A stretch of 26,544 bases of DNA from JBFKUL01 sp041635755 (GCA_041635755.1 JBFKUL010000008.1:1-26544), one strand, 5' to 3'. Positions 7,204 through 15,351 are shown, counted from the stretch's first letter. Numbers and translations: made by a program. Notes: a model not told the origin generated them from the letters alone.

Positions 7204-8970
7204 ATGTCGACCAGCGATCTCAGGCAGCGCCTCGCGGCGATTCTCGCCGCGGATGCCGCAGGCTACTCGCGCCTGATGTCGGCCGACGAGCGCGCCACCG
7301 TCGCAGCGCTCGATGCGGCGCGTGCGGCGTTCAAGAAACAGATCGAATCGAACCAAGGGCGCGTCATCGATATGGCGGGCGACTCGGTGCTGGCGGTGTT
7401 CGAGACCGCGATCGGCGCGGTCTCGGCCGCGCTGGCTGTTCAGAAGGCACTCTGCACGGTCACGAACGAGCAGCCCGAGCATCGGCGCATGCGTTTCCGC
7501 ATCGGCGTGCATCTGGGCGACGTGATGGAAAAAGCCGACGGCACGGTGTACGGCGACGGCGTCAATATTGCGGCGCGCCTGCAGGGACTCGCCGAGCCCG
7601 GCGGCATCACGGTGTCCGATTCCGTGCGCACGGCGGTGCGCACCAAGGTCGCGGCGGACTTCGAGGACCAGGGCGAGCAGCAGGTGAAGAACATCGTCGA
7701 GCCCGTGCGGGCGTTCCGCGTCCGGGTTGACGGGGCCGCCGCGCCGAAGCGGGCCACCGCCGAAGCCCAATCCCGCGCGACGGCCGGCATGCCCTCGATC
7801 GCCGTGCTGCCGTTCCAGAACATGAGCGGCGAGGCCGACCAGGAGTACTTCAGCGACGGCATTACCGAAGACCTGATCACCGATCTGTCCAATCTCTCCG
7901 GCGTGCTGGTGATCGCGCGCAACTCGACCTTCACCTACAAGGGCCGTTCCGTCGACGTGCGGCAGGTGGGGCGCGAGTTCAATGTGAGCCACGTGCTCGA
8001 AGGCAGCGTGCGACGCGCGGGGGGTCGCGTGCGCATCACCGCACAGCTGGTCGAGTCGGCGAGCGGACATCACGTCTGGGCCGAGCGCTACGATCGAAAT
8101 CTCGAAGACGTGTTCGCGATCCAGGACGAGATCACGCAGAAGATCGTGACCGCACTCGACGTGCGGCTGCTGCACGGCGAGCAGGCGGCGGGTTGGCGCA
8201 AGTCGCTGCGCCGCCCCGAGGCGCTCGACGCGTACTACCGTGGGCTCGACCTGTTCAACCGGGTCACGCGTGAAGCGAACGCCGAGGCCGCGCATTGCTT
8301 CGAGCAGGTCATCGGGCTCGAGCCGGATTCGCCGCTCGGGCACCTCGGCATGGCGTGGATCCATCTGAGCGCGTTTCGTTACGGCTGGAGCGACTCGCCG
8401 CCCGAATCGCTCAAGCGCGCTGCGGCGCTCGCGGGCCGGGCGCTCGAGCTCGACGAGCGTTGCTCGGATGCGCACGCGCTGCTCGGCTATTACCATCTGG
8501 TCAAAGGCGTTCACGACCAGGCGATCGCGGCGGGCGAGCGCGCGGTCGCGCTGAGCCCGAACCACGCCGACAATACGGCCAATCTGGCGTGCAGCTATGC
8601 GGTGTCCGACCGACCGGCCGAGGCCATTCCGCTGCTGCAGCGCGCGATCCGGCTGAGCCCGGTCTACCCGACGTGGTATCTCAACATCCTCGGGTTCGCG
8701 AATTTTCGGGCCGGCCAGCACGACGACGCGGAGGCGGCGCTCAAGCTGGCCCTGCAGCGCGAACCGGCCAACGCCCGTTGCCGCATGCTCCTGGCGTGGG
8801 TGCACCATTCCCGGGGGCGCATCGACGAGGCGCGCCGCGAGGCGCAGGAGATCCTGCGGCAAGATCCAACGTTCCGGCTGAAGGACGTCGAGCCGCAGCT
8901 CGCCATCGTCAAGGATCGCACGCTCGTCGCAAGGTACTTCGACGTTCTGCGGGAGCTCGGACTGCAGTAG
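7204..8970 (+). CDS. Class III adenylate/guanylate cyclase with TolB-like and TPR domains
   Basis: The protein has 588 residues in three parts. Residues 8-172 form a class III cyclase homology domain: first metal Asp D17 in A-A-D-A-A-G-Y-S-R, second metal Asp D60 in D-M-A-G-D-S-V-L-A-V-F, and the transition-state pair N121 and R125 in V-N-I-A-A-R. The position that is usually the adenine-selecting Lys is Asp (D56), so nucleotide choice or activity is uncertain. Residues 197-320 match the TolB-like domain found in this cyclase type (S-I-A-V-L-P-F, then F-S-D-G-I-T-E-D-L). The remainder to about 585 is TPR-like helical repeats. No membrane segment is visible. A ribosome binding site (AAAAAGGAG) precedes the ATG at 7204. 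A second cyclase gene follows 84 bases downstream on the same strand. It probably makes or once made a cyclic nucleotide in response to a protein partner bound by the TPRs. Confidence 0.9.
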   Translation: MSTSDLRQRLAAILAADAAGYSRLMSADERATVAALDAARAAFKKQIESNQGRVIDMAGDSVLAVFETAIGAVSAALAVQKALCTVTNEQPEHRRMRFRIGVHLGDVMEKADGTVYGDGVNIAARLQGLAEPGGITVSDSVRTAVRTKVAADFEDQGEQQVKNIVEPVRAFRVRVDGAAAPKRATAEAQSRATAGMPSIAVLPFQNMSGEADQEYFSDGITEDLITDLSNLSGVLVIARNSTFTYKGRSVDVRQVGREFNVSHVLEGSVRRAGGRVRITAQLVESASGHHVWAERYDRNLEDVFAIQDEITQKIVTALDVRLLHGEQAAGWRKSLRRPEALDAYYRGLDLFNRVTREANAEAAHCFEQVIGLEPDSPLGHLGMAWIHLSAFRYGWSDSPPESLKRAAALAGRALELDERCSDAHALLGYYHLVKGVHDQAIAAGERAVALSPNHADNTANLACSYAVSDRPAEAIPLLQRAIRLSPVYPTWYLNILGFANFRAGQHDDAEAALKLALQREPANARCRMLLAWVHHSRGRIDEARREAQEILRQDPTFRLKDVEPQLAIVKDRTLVARYFDVLRELGLQ

Positions 8971-9054
8971 CGCGATATTCGTCCGATGCGCGCGCTCGGC
9001 GCGCGCAGGGCAGCGCGCTTGCAGTACCATCGTTCAGGAGACCGAAGAACCGCC

Positions 9055-10392
9055 ATGTTCACGCCCCCGCAGACGCGCTACGTCAAGAGCGACGGCGTCC
9101 ACATCGCCTACCAGGTGCTCGGCGAGGGCCCGATCGACGTGGTGTTCGTGCCCGGTTTCGTCTCGAACGTCGAGGCGACCTGGCAGGCGCCCGAGCGCGC
9201 AACGTTCTTCCGCCGGCTCGCCTCGTTCTGCCGGCTGATCATGTTCGACAAGCGCGGCACCGGCATGTCGGACCGGACCTCGCAGATCTTTTCCCTCGAG
9301 CAGCGCATGCACGACGTGCGCTCCATCATGGACGAGGTCGGCTCCAAGCGCGCGGCGCTGTTCGGCATCTCGGAAGGCGGCCCGATGTCGCTGCTGTTCT
9401 CGGCTACCTATCCGGAGCGCGTCCGCGCGCTGGTGCTCTATGGCACCTATGCGCGGCGCTCCTGGGCCCCCGACTACCCGTTCGGCTGGAACGACGAGCG
9501 CTGGAGGGCCGTGATCGCGAACGCCGACCGGCACTGGGGCACCGAGCGCTTCGATTTCGGTGTCTGGGCGCCGAGCATCGTCGACGATCCGGTCAAGATG
9601 GGGCAGTTCGCCGCCTACTTCCGCGCTTCGGCGAGCCCGGGCACGGTCGTCGCCGTGTGGACGATGAACCGTGAGATCGACGTGCGCAGCGTGCTGCCTT
9701 CGACGCGTGTGCCGACGATCGTGATTCACCGCAAGGACGAGCGCGTGCTCGACCTCGCGCACGCGCGATACATTGCGGAGCGCGTTCCGGGTGCGAAGCT
9801 GGTCGAGTTGGAGGGCATCGACCACGTTCCGTGGATCGGCGGCGGCGAGGATATTCTTGGCCCGGTCGAGGAGTTTCTCACCGGCGCGCGCCAGGAAGCG
9901 CAGTCGGACCGGGTGCTCGCTACGGTCCTGTTCACCGACATCGTCGGTTCGACCGAGCGCGCGGTCGAGCTCGGCGACGCGCGCTGGCGCGGGGTGCTCG
10001 AAGCCTTTCACGCACTCTCGAAGGCCCAGGTCGATCAGTTTCGTGGCCGCGAGATCGACACCGCGGGCGACGGCCAGTTCGCGAGCTTCGATGCGCCGGC
10101 GCGTGCGGTGCGCTGCGGCGCTTCGATTTGCCGCGAGGCGAAAGGGCTCGGCGTCGAGGTGCGTGCCGGCGTGCACACCGGCGAGGTCGAGCGCATGGGC
10201 GACAAGCTCGGCGGGCTCGCGGTGCATATCGGCGCACGCGTGATGTCGCTCGCCGGGCCGGGCGAGGTGCTCGCTTCGAGCACGGTGAAGGACATCGTTG
10301 CCGGCTCTGGACTGCAGTTTGAAGACCGCGGCACGCATGCGTTGAAGGGCGTGCCCGGAGAGTGGCGCCTATACCGGGCGGCGGGGTTGTAG
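9055..10392 (+). CDS. Alpha/beta hydrolase fused to a class III nucleotide cyclase domain
   Basis: I start at the ATG at 9055 (445 residues) because CAGGAG lies upstream and the hydrolase fold begins at once; the frame is open to 8986, but that extension is an Arg-rich non-domain stretch. Residues 8-276 are an alpha/beta hydrolase: oxyanion-side V-P-G-F (32-35), nucleophile S106 in G-I-S-E-G, a candidate acid in R-K-D-E-R (226-230), and catalytic H257 in G-I-D-H. Residues 287-440 are a class III cyclase domain with metal Asp D295 in F-T-D-I-V-G-S-T and D339 in T-A-G-D-G. The usual adenine-selecting Lys is D335, and the usual Asn of N-x-x-x-R is H391, with R395 kept. The same domain order is known in Mycobacterium tuberculosis Rv1900c. 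It may couple hydrolysis or binding of a small ester or acyl signal to cyclic nucleotide output. Confidence 0.9.
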   Translation: MFTPPQTRYVKSDGVHIAYQVLGEGPIDVVFVPGFVSNVEATWQAPERATFFRRLASFCRLIMFDKRGTGMSDRTSQIFSLEQRMHDVRSIMDEVGSKRAALFGISEGGPMSLLFSATYPERVRALVLYGTYARRSWAPDYPFGWNDERWRAVIANADRHWGTERFDFGVWAPSIVDDPVKMGQFAAYFRASASPGTVVAVWTMNREIDVRSVLPSTRVPTIVIHRKDERVLDLAHARYIAERVPGAKLVELEGIDHVPWIGGGEDILGPVEEFLTGARQEAQSDRVLATVLFTDIVGSTERAVELGDARWRGVLEAFHALSKAQVDQFRGREIDTAGDGQFASFDAPARAVRCGASICREAKGLGVEVRAGVHTGEVERMGDKLGGLAVHIGARVMSLAGPGEVLASSTVKDIVAGSGLQFEDRGTHALKGVPGEWRLYRAAGL

Positions 10393-10433
10393 GGGACGAC
10401 GCGGCGCCGGGTTCTCGCCTGCGCCGATGGGCC

Positions 10434-10673
10434 TCAGCGCTTGAGCGCGGCGCGCAGCGCACGAACCTCTGCCTCGATCACGGGCCTCGCCGGAAATGCG
10501 CGTTCGGCGCGCTTGTACCAGTAGCGCGCGTTCGAGGTGTCGCCTTCCATCAGGTGCACGATGCCGTGCGCCCAGCAGGCGAGCGCCTCGTCTTCGTCCT
10601 TCTGTACGATCTCATGCGCGGCGCGCCAGTCGCCCCTCTCTAAGTGGGCGAGGGCGGCAGCGAGATCGACCAT
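10434..10673 (-). CDS. Small TPR-like hypothetical protein downstream of the bicupin gene
   Basis: This 79-residue frame starts with ATG at 10673, two bases after the bicupin stop (TGA-GC-ATG), so it is probably translated by reinitiation. The sequence is a run of amphipathic helices resembling one and a half TPR units: L-E-R-G-D-W-R-A-A-H-E (11-21), then A-C-W-A-H-G-I-V-H-L-M-E-G-D (31-44), and A-R-Y-W-Y-K-R-A (49-56), the classic Ala/Tyr/Ala TPR spacing. There is no signal peptide or membrane segment. I do not recognise a named family. Its position suggests an accessory role to the bicupin dioxygenase or its operon, but nothing in the sequence defines this. Its 3' end faces the hydrolase-cyclase gene 41 bases away. 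Confidence 0.7.
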   Translation of the reverse strand: MVDLAAALAHLERGDWRAAHEIVQKDEDEALACWAHGIVHLMEGDTSNARYWYKRAERAFPARPVIEAEVRALRAALKR

Positions 10674-10675
10674 GC

Positions 10676-11788
10676 TCAGGCCTTGATGGCTTGCTGCCCG
10701 CCATTCTCCGCGTAGGCCTCCTCGCGCACGAGCGCGAGCGCGCGCATCACCGGAAAGTCGTTGAACGAGAACAGACACGCGTCCTCGCTCGCCGAAGCGT
10801 TGGCATGCTCGTGCCGCGACCAGGAGGGCACGCAGAACACGTCCTTTTCCTGCCAGTCGTAGCGCACGCCATCGATCACCGAGTGGCCGCGACCCTTGGC
10901 CACCTGGTAGAGCACGCTGCCGGTGTGGCGGTGTGCCTTCGTATGCTCGCCCGGGCGCAGGAGTTGCATGTGCGCGCTGATCGTCGCCATTACCGGGCCG
11001 CCGGTGACCGGGTTCACGTATTCCATGATCACGCCGTCGAAGGGGGAGCCTTCGCCCGTCTTCGCGGCGCTCAACAGCGCCTCGTAGGTCGGCTCCCACG
11101 GGAACTTCAAGAGCGGCGAGTAGCGCTTCGACCAGCTTTCGCGCAGCCAGGTGGGCTGCAGGACCCCGCCGCCATAGGCGAGCCAGGAAGCGTTCTCCGC
11201 CTTGCTCGGCTTCTGCACGATCTCTGGGTGAACCTTGTAGAAGTTCGCATCGAGCGCGTTCATCAACGGAATGTCGAGCCCGTCCTGCCAGACGCACTGC
11301 GTGCCGATCTTGTCAATGCCATGATCGTGCCAGGTGCCGTTCGGTGTCAGCACGAGATCGCGCGCGCCGAGTGTCATGCGCTCGCCGTCGACCACGGTAT
11401 AGGCACCGCGGCCCTCCATCACGAAGCGCAGCGCCGAGGCCTGGTGCCGGTGCGCCGAAGTCGCCTCGCCCGCATTCATGATCTGGATGCCGCTGTAGAG
11501 CAGCCCGACCGCGGCGCTCCATTCCTTGCGCCCCGGATTGACCAGCATCACTACGCGGCGCGCCGCCTTCTCGGCCGAAACCAGTCCGGGCGCGCGCCGC
11601 ACCAGCGGCTCGATCGTCTGCCAGCGCCAGATCATCGGCACTGATTTGGGCTGAGGGAACCAGGGCTCGATGTCGTTGGCCACTTCCCACAGCGCGCCGA
11701 GCGCCTGCGCCTCGAGCTCGCGGTAATAGGCCTCGAGCTCCGGGGTGTCCTCGACGTTGGCGCGGCCGATCACGTTCTCGCGTTTCAT
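10676..11788 (-). CDS. Gentisate 1,2-dioxygenase-like bicupin ring-cleavage enzyme
   Basis: The protein has 370 residues and two cupin domains, the normal architecture and length for gentisate, salicylate or 5-aminosalicylate 1,2-dioxygenases. The N-terminal cupin carries S-A-H-R-H (H113, H115) and a third ligand in T-W-H-D-H (H154 or H156). The C-terminal cupin carries T-K-A-H-R-H (H286, H288) and W-S-R-H-E-H (H326 or H328). In characterised homologues the iron site is in the N-terminal cupin; here both cupins keep ligand-like histidines. Such enzymes open the ring of 2,5-dihydroxybenzoate or related compounds between C1 and C2 using Fe(II) and O2. A strong ribosome binding site (GAAGGAGA) precedes the ATG. 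It is divergent from a Rieske oxygenase gene 97 bases away, which suggests shared control of an aromatic pathway. The exact ring substrate is not determined. Confidence 0.88.
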   Translation of the reverse strand: MKRENVIGRANVEDTPELEAYYRELEAQALGALWEVANDIEPWFPQPKSVPMIWRWQTIEPLVRRAPGLVSAEKAARRVVMLVNPGRKEWSAAVGLLYSGIQIMNAGEATSAHRHQASALRFVMEGRGAYTVVDGERMTLGARDLVLTPNGTWHDHGIDKIGTQCVWQDGLDIPLMNALDANFYKVHPEIVQKPSKAENASWLAYGGGVLQPTWLRESWSKRYSPLLKFPWEPTYEALLSAAKTGEGSPFDGVIMEYVNPVTGGPVMATISAHMQLLRPGEHTKAHRHTGSVLYQVAKGRGHSVIDGVRYDWQEKDVFCVPSWSRHEHANASASEDACLFSFNDFPVMRALALVREEAYAENGGQQAIKA

Positions 11789-11837
11789 GGTCGCTCTCCT
11801 TCGTTCCCCGAGTTTAATCCAGCCTCGCGCGCGGCGG

Positions 11838-11867
11838 TTGCCCTATGCCCTGGGGAGCGGTTACAGT
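11838..11867 (+). promoter_or_regulatory. Candidate promoter for the Rieske oxygenase operon
   Basis: TTGCCC (11838-11843) and TACAGT (11862-11867) each match four of six consensus positions and are 18 bases apart. Transcription would start about 12 bases before the ATG at 11886. It sits in the 97-base divergent region shared with the bicupin gene. No clear operator palindrome was found there, and no regulator gene is adjacent. Confidence 0.3.
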
Positions 11868-11885
11868 CTTTTCGATGGGAGCACC

Positions 11886-13217
11886 ATGATCAGCGCCGAG
11901 CAAAATGAATTGATGACGCGCGTCGGCCGCGGCACGCCGGCGGGCGCACTGCTGCGCCAGTACTGGCAGCCGATCGCGCTCGCCGAGGAGCTTCCCGCCG
12001 AGCGCCCGCTCAAGGCGCTGCACGTGTTCGGCGAGGCGCTGGTGCTGTTTCGAGACGAGCAGGGGCGCTACGGCCTGGTTGATCGCGTCTGCCCGCACCG
12101 CGGCGCCGATCTCGCCTACGGACGGCTCGAGGACGGCGGCCTGCGCTGCGCGTTTCACGGCTGGCTGTTCGACGTTGCCGGGCACTGCCTCGAGACGCCC
12201 GCCGAGCCCGAGGGCAGCCGCATCTGCGAGCAGGTCCGCCAGAACGCGTACCCGGTGGTGGAGAAGAACGGCCTGCTCTTCGCCTACCTCGGCGCGGGCG
12301 AGCCGCCGGCGTTTCCGGCCTTCGACTGCTTCGTCGCGCCCGATGCCTACACCTTTGCCTTCAAAGGATACTTGGAGTGCAACTGGCTGCAGGCGCTGGA
12401 AGTCGGCATCGACCCCGCACACGCCTCGTTCCTGCACCGCTTTTTCGAGGACGAAGACCCGGCGGCGGCCTACGGCAAGCAGTTCCGCGACGCCTCGGGC
12501 GACACGGCGATGCCGATGACCCGGGTGCTGCGCGAGTTCTCGCGGCCCGAGATCAAGCTCGAGCGCACGGACTACGGCATTCGGCTATTCGCGCTGCGCA
12601 AGCTCTCGGAAGCGCACACGCACGTGCGCGTGACCAATCTCGTGTTTCCGCAGGCGATCGTGATCCCGATGAGCGCAGAGATGACGATCACGCAGTGGCA
12701 TGTGCCGGTGGACGACGTGAGCTGCTACTGGGTGGCGCTTTTCACGAGCTTCGGCGAGCCGGTGAACAAGGCGAAGATGCGCGCGCAACGCCTCGAGCTG
12801 TACGCGCTGCCCGATTACAAGCCGCGACTCAATCGCACCAACGACTGGGGCTTCAATGCCGGCGAGCAGCGCAGCAGCACCTATACCGGAATGGGCGACG
12901 ACATCAACGTGCACGACCAGTGGGCGGTCGAATCGCAGGGGCGCATCGCCGACCGCACGCGCGAGCACCTGGGCAGCACCGACAAGGGCATCGTGCAGTA
13001 CCGGCGATTGCTGCTGGATGCGATCCGCAGGCAGGGCGCGGGCGAGAAGGCGCTGATGATGCTCGATGCCACGGCGGCGGGGCGGCTGACCGGCCCCGCG
13101 GCGATCGACGGCGTCGCGCCAGCGGCGAGCGTCGACGCGTACTGGAAGGAAGCCGACCGCAAGCGCAGGGACGCGGCGGCCTGGCGCCGGCACAGCACCG
13201 CGGCGCAGACGGCATGA
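11886..13217 (+). CDS. Rieske [2Fe-2S] aromatic ring-hydroxylating oxygenase, alpha (catalytic) subunit
   Basis: This is a 443-residue oxygenase of the phthalate/phenoxybenzoate dioxygenase (type I alpha-only) kind. I use the ATG at 11886, preceded by GGGAG; the open frame extends to 11745 but would run into the divergent promoter region. The Rieske site is complete: C69-P-H71 and C88-A-F-H91, spaced by 16 residues. The mononuclear iron site is seen in I-D176-P-A-H179-A-S-F-L-H184. The family takes electrons from a separate reductase and inserts oxygen into aromatic rings, or removes alkyl groups. No reductase or ferredoxin gene is in the window, so it must borrow one. It is followed 31 bases later by a glutamine-synthetase-like gene on the same strand, and diverges from a ring-cleavage bicupin gene. 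Substrate is unknown. Confidence 0.92.
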   Translation: MISAEQNELMTRVGRGTPAGALLRQYWQPIALAEELPAERPLKALHVFGEALVLFRDEQGRYGLVDRVCPHRGADLAYGRLEDGGLRCAFHGWLFDVAGHCLETPAEPEGSRICEQVRQNAYPVVEKNGLLFAYLGAGEPPAFPAFDCFVAPDAYTFAFKGYLECNWLQALEVGIDPAHASFLHRFFEDEDPAAAYGKQFRDASGDTAMPMTRVLREFSRPEIKLERTDYGIRLFALRKLSEAHTHVRVTNLVFPQAIVIPMSAEMTITQWHVPVDDVSCYWVALFTSFGEPVNKAKMRAQRLELYALPDYKPRLNRTNDWGFNAGEQRSSTYTGMGDDINVHDQWAVESQGRIADRTREHLGSTDKGIVQYRRLLLDAIRRQGAGEKALMMLDATAAGRLTGPAAIDGVAPAASVDAYWKEADRKRRDAAAWRRHSTAAQTA

Positions 13218-13248
13218 CGCTTCACCGACGCTGCATCGCCGCCGGCGC

Positions 13249-14685
13249 ATGAGCTTCGTCGCGCGTCATGCGCTATGGAACGACGAGCAGCGCGCGGCCG
13301 CCAAGCGCGTCGCCCGGGAGATCGAGACGCGCGGACTCGAGGTGGTGCGCTTCTCGTTTCCGGACCAGCACGGCCTCCTGCGCGGCAAGACGCTTGCGGC
13401 GAGCGAGGCGGTGGCGGCGCTCGAGACCGGCGTCACCGTGACGACCACGCTGTTCGCCAAGGACACCTCGCACAAGACGGTGTTCCCGGTATTTACGCCG
13501 GGCGGTGGCTTCGGGCTCGACGCCATGCAGGGCGGGGCGGACGCATTGATCGTCGCGGATCCACGCACTTTCCGTGTGCTGCCCTGGGCAAAGAACTCGG
13601 GCTGGGTGCTGTGCGACCCATACTTCGGCGATGGCAAACCTGTGCCGTTCGGCACGCGCGCGATCCTCACCCGGGCGCTCGAGCGGCTCGGCGAGGCGGG
13701 CTTCGGCTACCTCGCCGGGCTGGAGATCGAGTTCCACGTCTTCAGGCTGATCGATCCGCACCTTAAACCGGCCGACGCCGGCCAGCCGGGCACGCCGCCC
13801 GAGGTCACGCTGCTCACGCACGGTTACCAGTACCTCACCGAGCTGCGCTATGACCTGCTCGAGCCGGTGGTGGAGATCCTGCGCCGCGAGTTGGCCGGGC
13901 TCGAGCTGCCGCTGCGCTCCTTCGAATGCGAGTTCGGCCCAAGCCAGCTCGAGATCACGCTCGGCGCGCTGCCGGGCCTTGGCTCGGCGGACGCGATGGT
14001 GCTGTTTCGCAGCGCCGCGAAGCAGATTCTGCGGCGCCATGGCTATCACGCGACCTTCATGTGCCGGCCCAAGCTGCCGAACGTCATGTCTTCGGGCTGG
14101 CACCTGCACCAGTCACTCACGCGCAAGGCCGACGGCGCGAACGCTTTCATCCCCGACAAGGCGGGCGCCGAGCTCTCCGCGACCGGGCGACATTTCCTCG
14201 GCGGACTGCTGGCGCACGCGCGCGGGGCGGCGGCGCTTTCGACGCCGACGCTGAACGGCTACAAGCGCTACCGTCCTTACTCGCTCGCGCCCGACCGCGT
14301 GAGCTGGGGGCGCGACAACCGCGGTGTCATGCTGCGTGTGCTCGGCGGACCGGGCGATCCGGGCACGCGGATAGAGAACCGAAGCGGCGAGCCGGCGGCG
14401 AACCCGTATCTTTACTTCGCTTCGCAGGTCCACGCCGGACTGGATGGGCTCGCGCGCAAGCTCGATCCGGGCCCATCGGCCGATACGCCCTACGAGGCCA
14501 AGGCCGAGCCGCTGCCGAAAACGCTTGCCGAGGCGCTCGGTTGCCTGCGCGCCGACAAGGTGCTGTGCGAAGGCCTGGGCGCCGGCTTCGTCGATTACTT
14601 CTGCCGCATCAAGGAAGCCGAAATCGCGCGCTTCAATCTCGAGGTGAGCGACTGGGAGCAGCGCGAGTACTTCGAGCTGTACTAG
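13249..14685 (+). CDS. Glutamine synthetase-like amide ligase (GS family, probable amine gamma-glutamylation)
   Basis: The protein has 478 residues and aligns by motif to the GS fold. An N-terminal beta-grasp part (about 28-115) carries F-P-D-Q-H-G-L-L-R-G-K. Metal and substrate residues follow: E159 and E161 in G-L-E-I-E-F-H, E227 and E229 in E-C-E-F-G-P-S-Q-L-E, H285 and H287 in S-S-G-W-H-L-H-Q-S-L, and a late E-P-A-A-N-P-Y-L element (381-388). The Tyr adenylylation loop of housekeeping GlnA is not recognisable, and the gene is not next to ntrBC or glnK. Divergent GS-like enzymes ligate glutamate to polyamines, ethanolamine or anilines. Its position 31 bases after a Rieske oxygenase recalls aniline pathways, in which a GS-like enzyme makes the gamma-glutamyl amide before oxygenation. 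That role is inference. Confidence 0.9.
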   Translation: MSFVARHALWNDEQRAAAKRVAREIETRGLEVVRFSFPDQHGLLRGKTLAASEAVAALETGVTVTTTLFAKDTSHKTVFPVFTPGGGFGLDAMQGGADALIVADPRTFRVLPWAKNSGWVLCDPYFGDGKPVPFGTRAILTRALERLGEAGFGYLAGLEIEFHVFRLIDPHLKPADAGQPGTPPEVTLLTHGYQYLTELRYDLLEPVVEILRRELAGLELPLRSFECEFGPSQLEITLGALPGLGSADAMVLFRSAAKQILRRHGYHATFMCRPKLPNVMSSGWHLHQSLTRKADGANAFIPDKAGAELSATGRHFLGGLLAHARGAAALSTPTLNGYKRYRPYSLAPDRVSWGRDNRGVMLRVLGGPGDPGTRIENRSGEPAANPYLYFASQVHAGLDGLARKLDPGPSADTPYEAKAEPLPKTLAEALGCLRADKVLCEGLGAGFVDYFCRIKEAEIARFNLEVSDWEQREYFELY

Positions 14686-14710
14686 GAAAACGAACAGGCG
14701 GGCCGACGCA

Positions 14711-15277
14711 ATGGACAAGCGCAGCAGGAGACCGGTAAAGCGATCGCGCATCACGCGGCTGCACGCCGATGGCCGGATCAGCAGCGCACCGGGGGCGGCG
14801 CGCCGGGGGCTGCGCGGCATCGCGCTGACGCCGCGCGAGCGCGCGCGCTCGCATGAGCCGGTCTCGAACGTGCTGTACTTCGATCGCGGCAGCGTGCTGC
14901 CGCGGCGCGCGGACTACGGCTCGATGATCGCGCATGCGACGCGGCTGTGCCGGGACCGCGTGCTCTACGTCACTCTGGTCGGGCACGCAAACCGCGGTGA
15001 ATCGCGCTCGGCGGCGAAACTGGTGGCGCTGCTGCGCGCGCGCAACGTCGGCGCGGTGCTGGTGGGACTGGGCGCGCGGCGCGCGCAGGTGCACGTGAAG
15101 AGCGCGGGTGCGAGCGAGCCCGCCGGCGACGCCGCGACGCGGCGCGGTCAGGCGCTCAACCGCCGGGTAAACGTGGTGTGGCCCGACTCGACGATCGGCG
15201 TCGAGCGCCGGCCGATGGGCCGCAAGGCCAAGCGCGGCGCACGGCGCAGCCGGGCCGGGACGCGCATCCCGTTGTAA
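14711..15277 (+). CDS. OmpA-like domain protein without signal peptide
   Basis: This 188-residue, strongly basic protein starts 25 bases after the GS-like gene. Residues 50-157 fit an OmpA C-terminal domain: V-L-Y-F-D-R-G-S-V-L (54-63), the G-H-x-x-x-x-G turn G-H-A-N-R-G-E (91-97), the helix with L-R-A-R-N-V (108-113), and the final L-N-R-R-V-N-V (149-155). The Asp that normally binds diaminopimelate in G-H-T-D is N94, although the later Arg is kept. There is no signal peptide, lipobox, barrel or membrane helix. Both flanks (1-48 and 158-188) are Arg/Lys-rich. A cytoplasmic or nucleic-acid-associated use of the fold is possible, or the true N-terminus has been lost. A weak GGCGGG lies upstream of the ATG. 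The domain call is by pattern only and moderately sure. Confidence 0.65.
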   Translation: MDKRSRRPVKRSRITRLHADGRISSAPGAARRGLRGIALTPRERARSHEPVSNVLYFDRGSVLPRRADYGSMIAHATRLCRDRVLYVTLVGHANRGESRSAAKLVALLRARNVGAVLVGLGARRAQVHVKSAGASEPAGDAATRRGQALNRRVNVVWPDSTIGVERRPMGRKAKRGARRSRAGTRIPL

Positions 15278-15351
15278 TCCTTCCCCGGCCAGGGCCGACC
15301 AAGGGCGCATGGGGCCGAAACGCACCCAGAACCGATGAAGGAGGACGAGCC

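Noticed and set aside
7162..9030. 622-residue open frame opposite the TolB/TPR cyclase gene
   Set aside because: No recognisable motif; the plus-strand protein has complete cyclase and TolB-like domains, so this is a shadow.
8986..9054. Upstream extension of the hydrolase-cyclase gene to the ATG at 8986
   Set aside because: The 23 extra residues are Arg-rich with no domain, and the ATG at 9055 has a better-placed ribosome binding sequence.
13249..14685. Housekeeping glutamine synthetase glnA
   Set aside because: The adenylylation-loop Tyr is not recognisable, and the gene is coupled to a Rieske oxygenase rather than to ntrBC or glnK.
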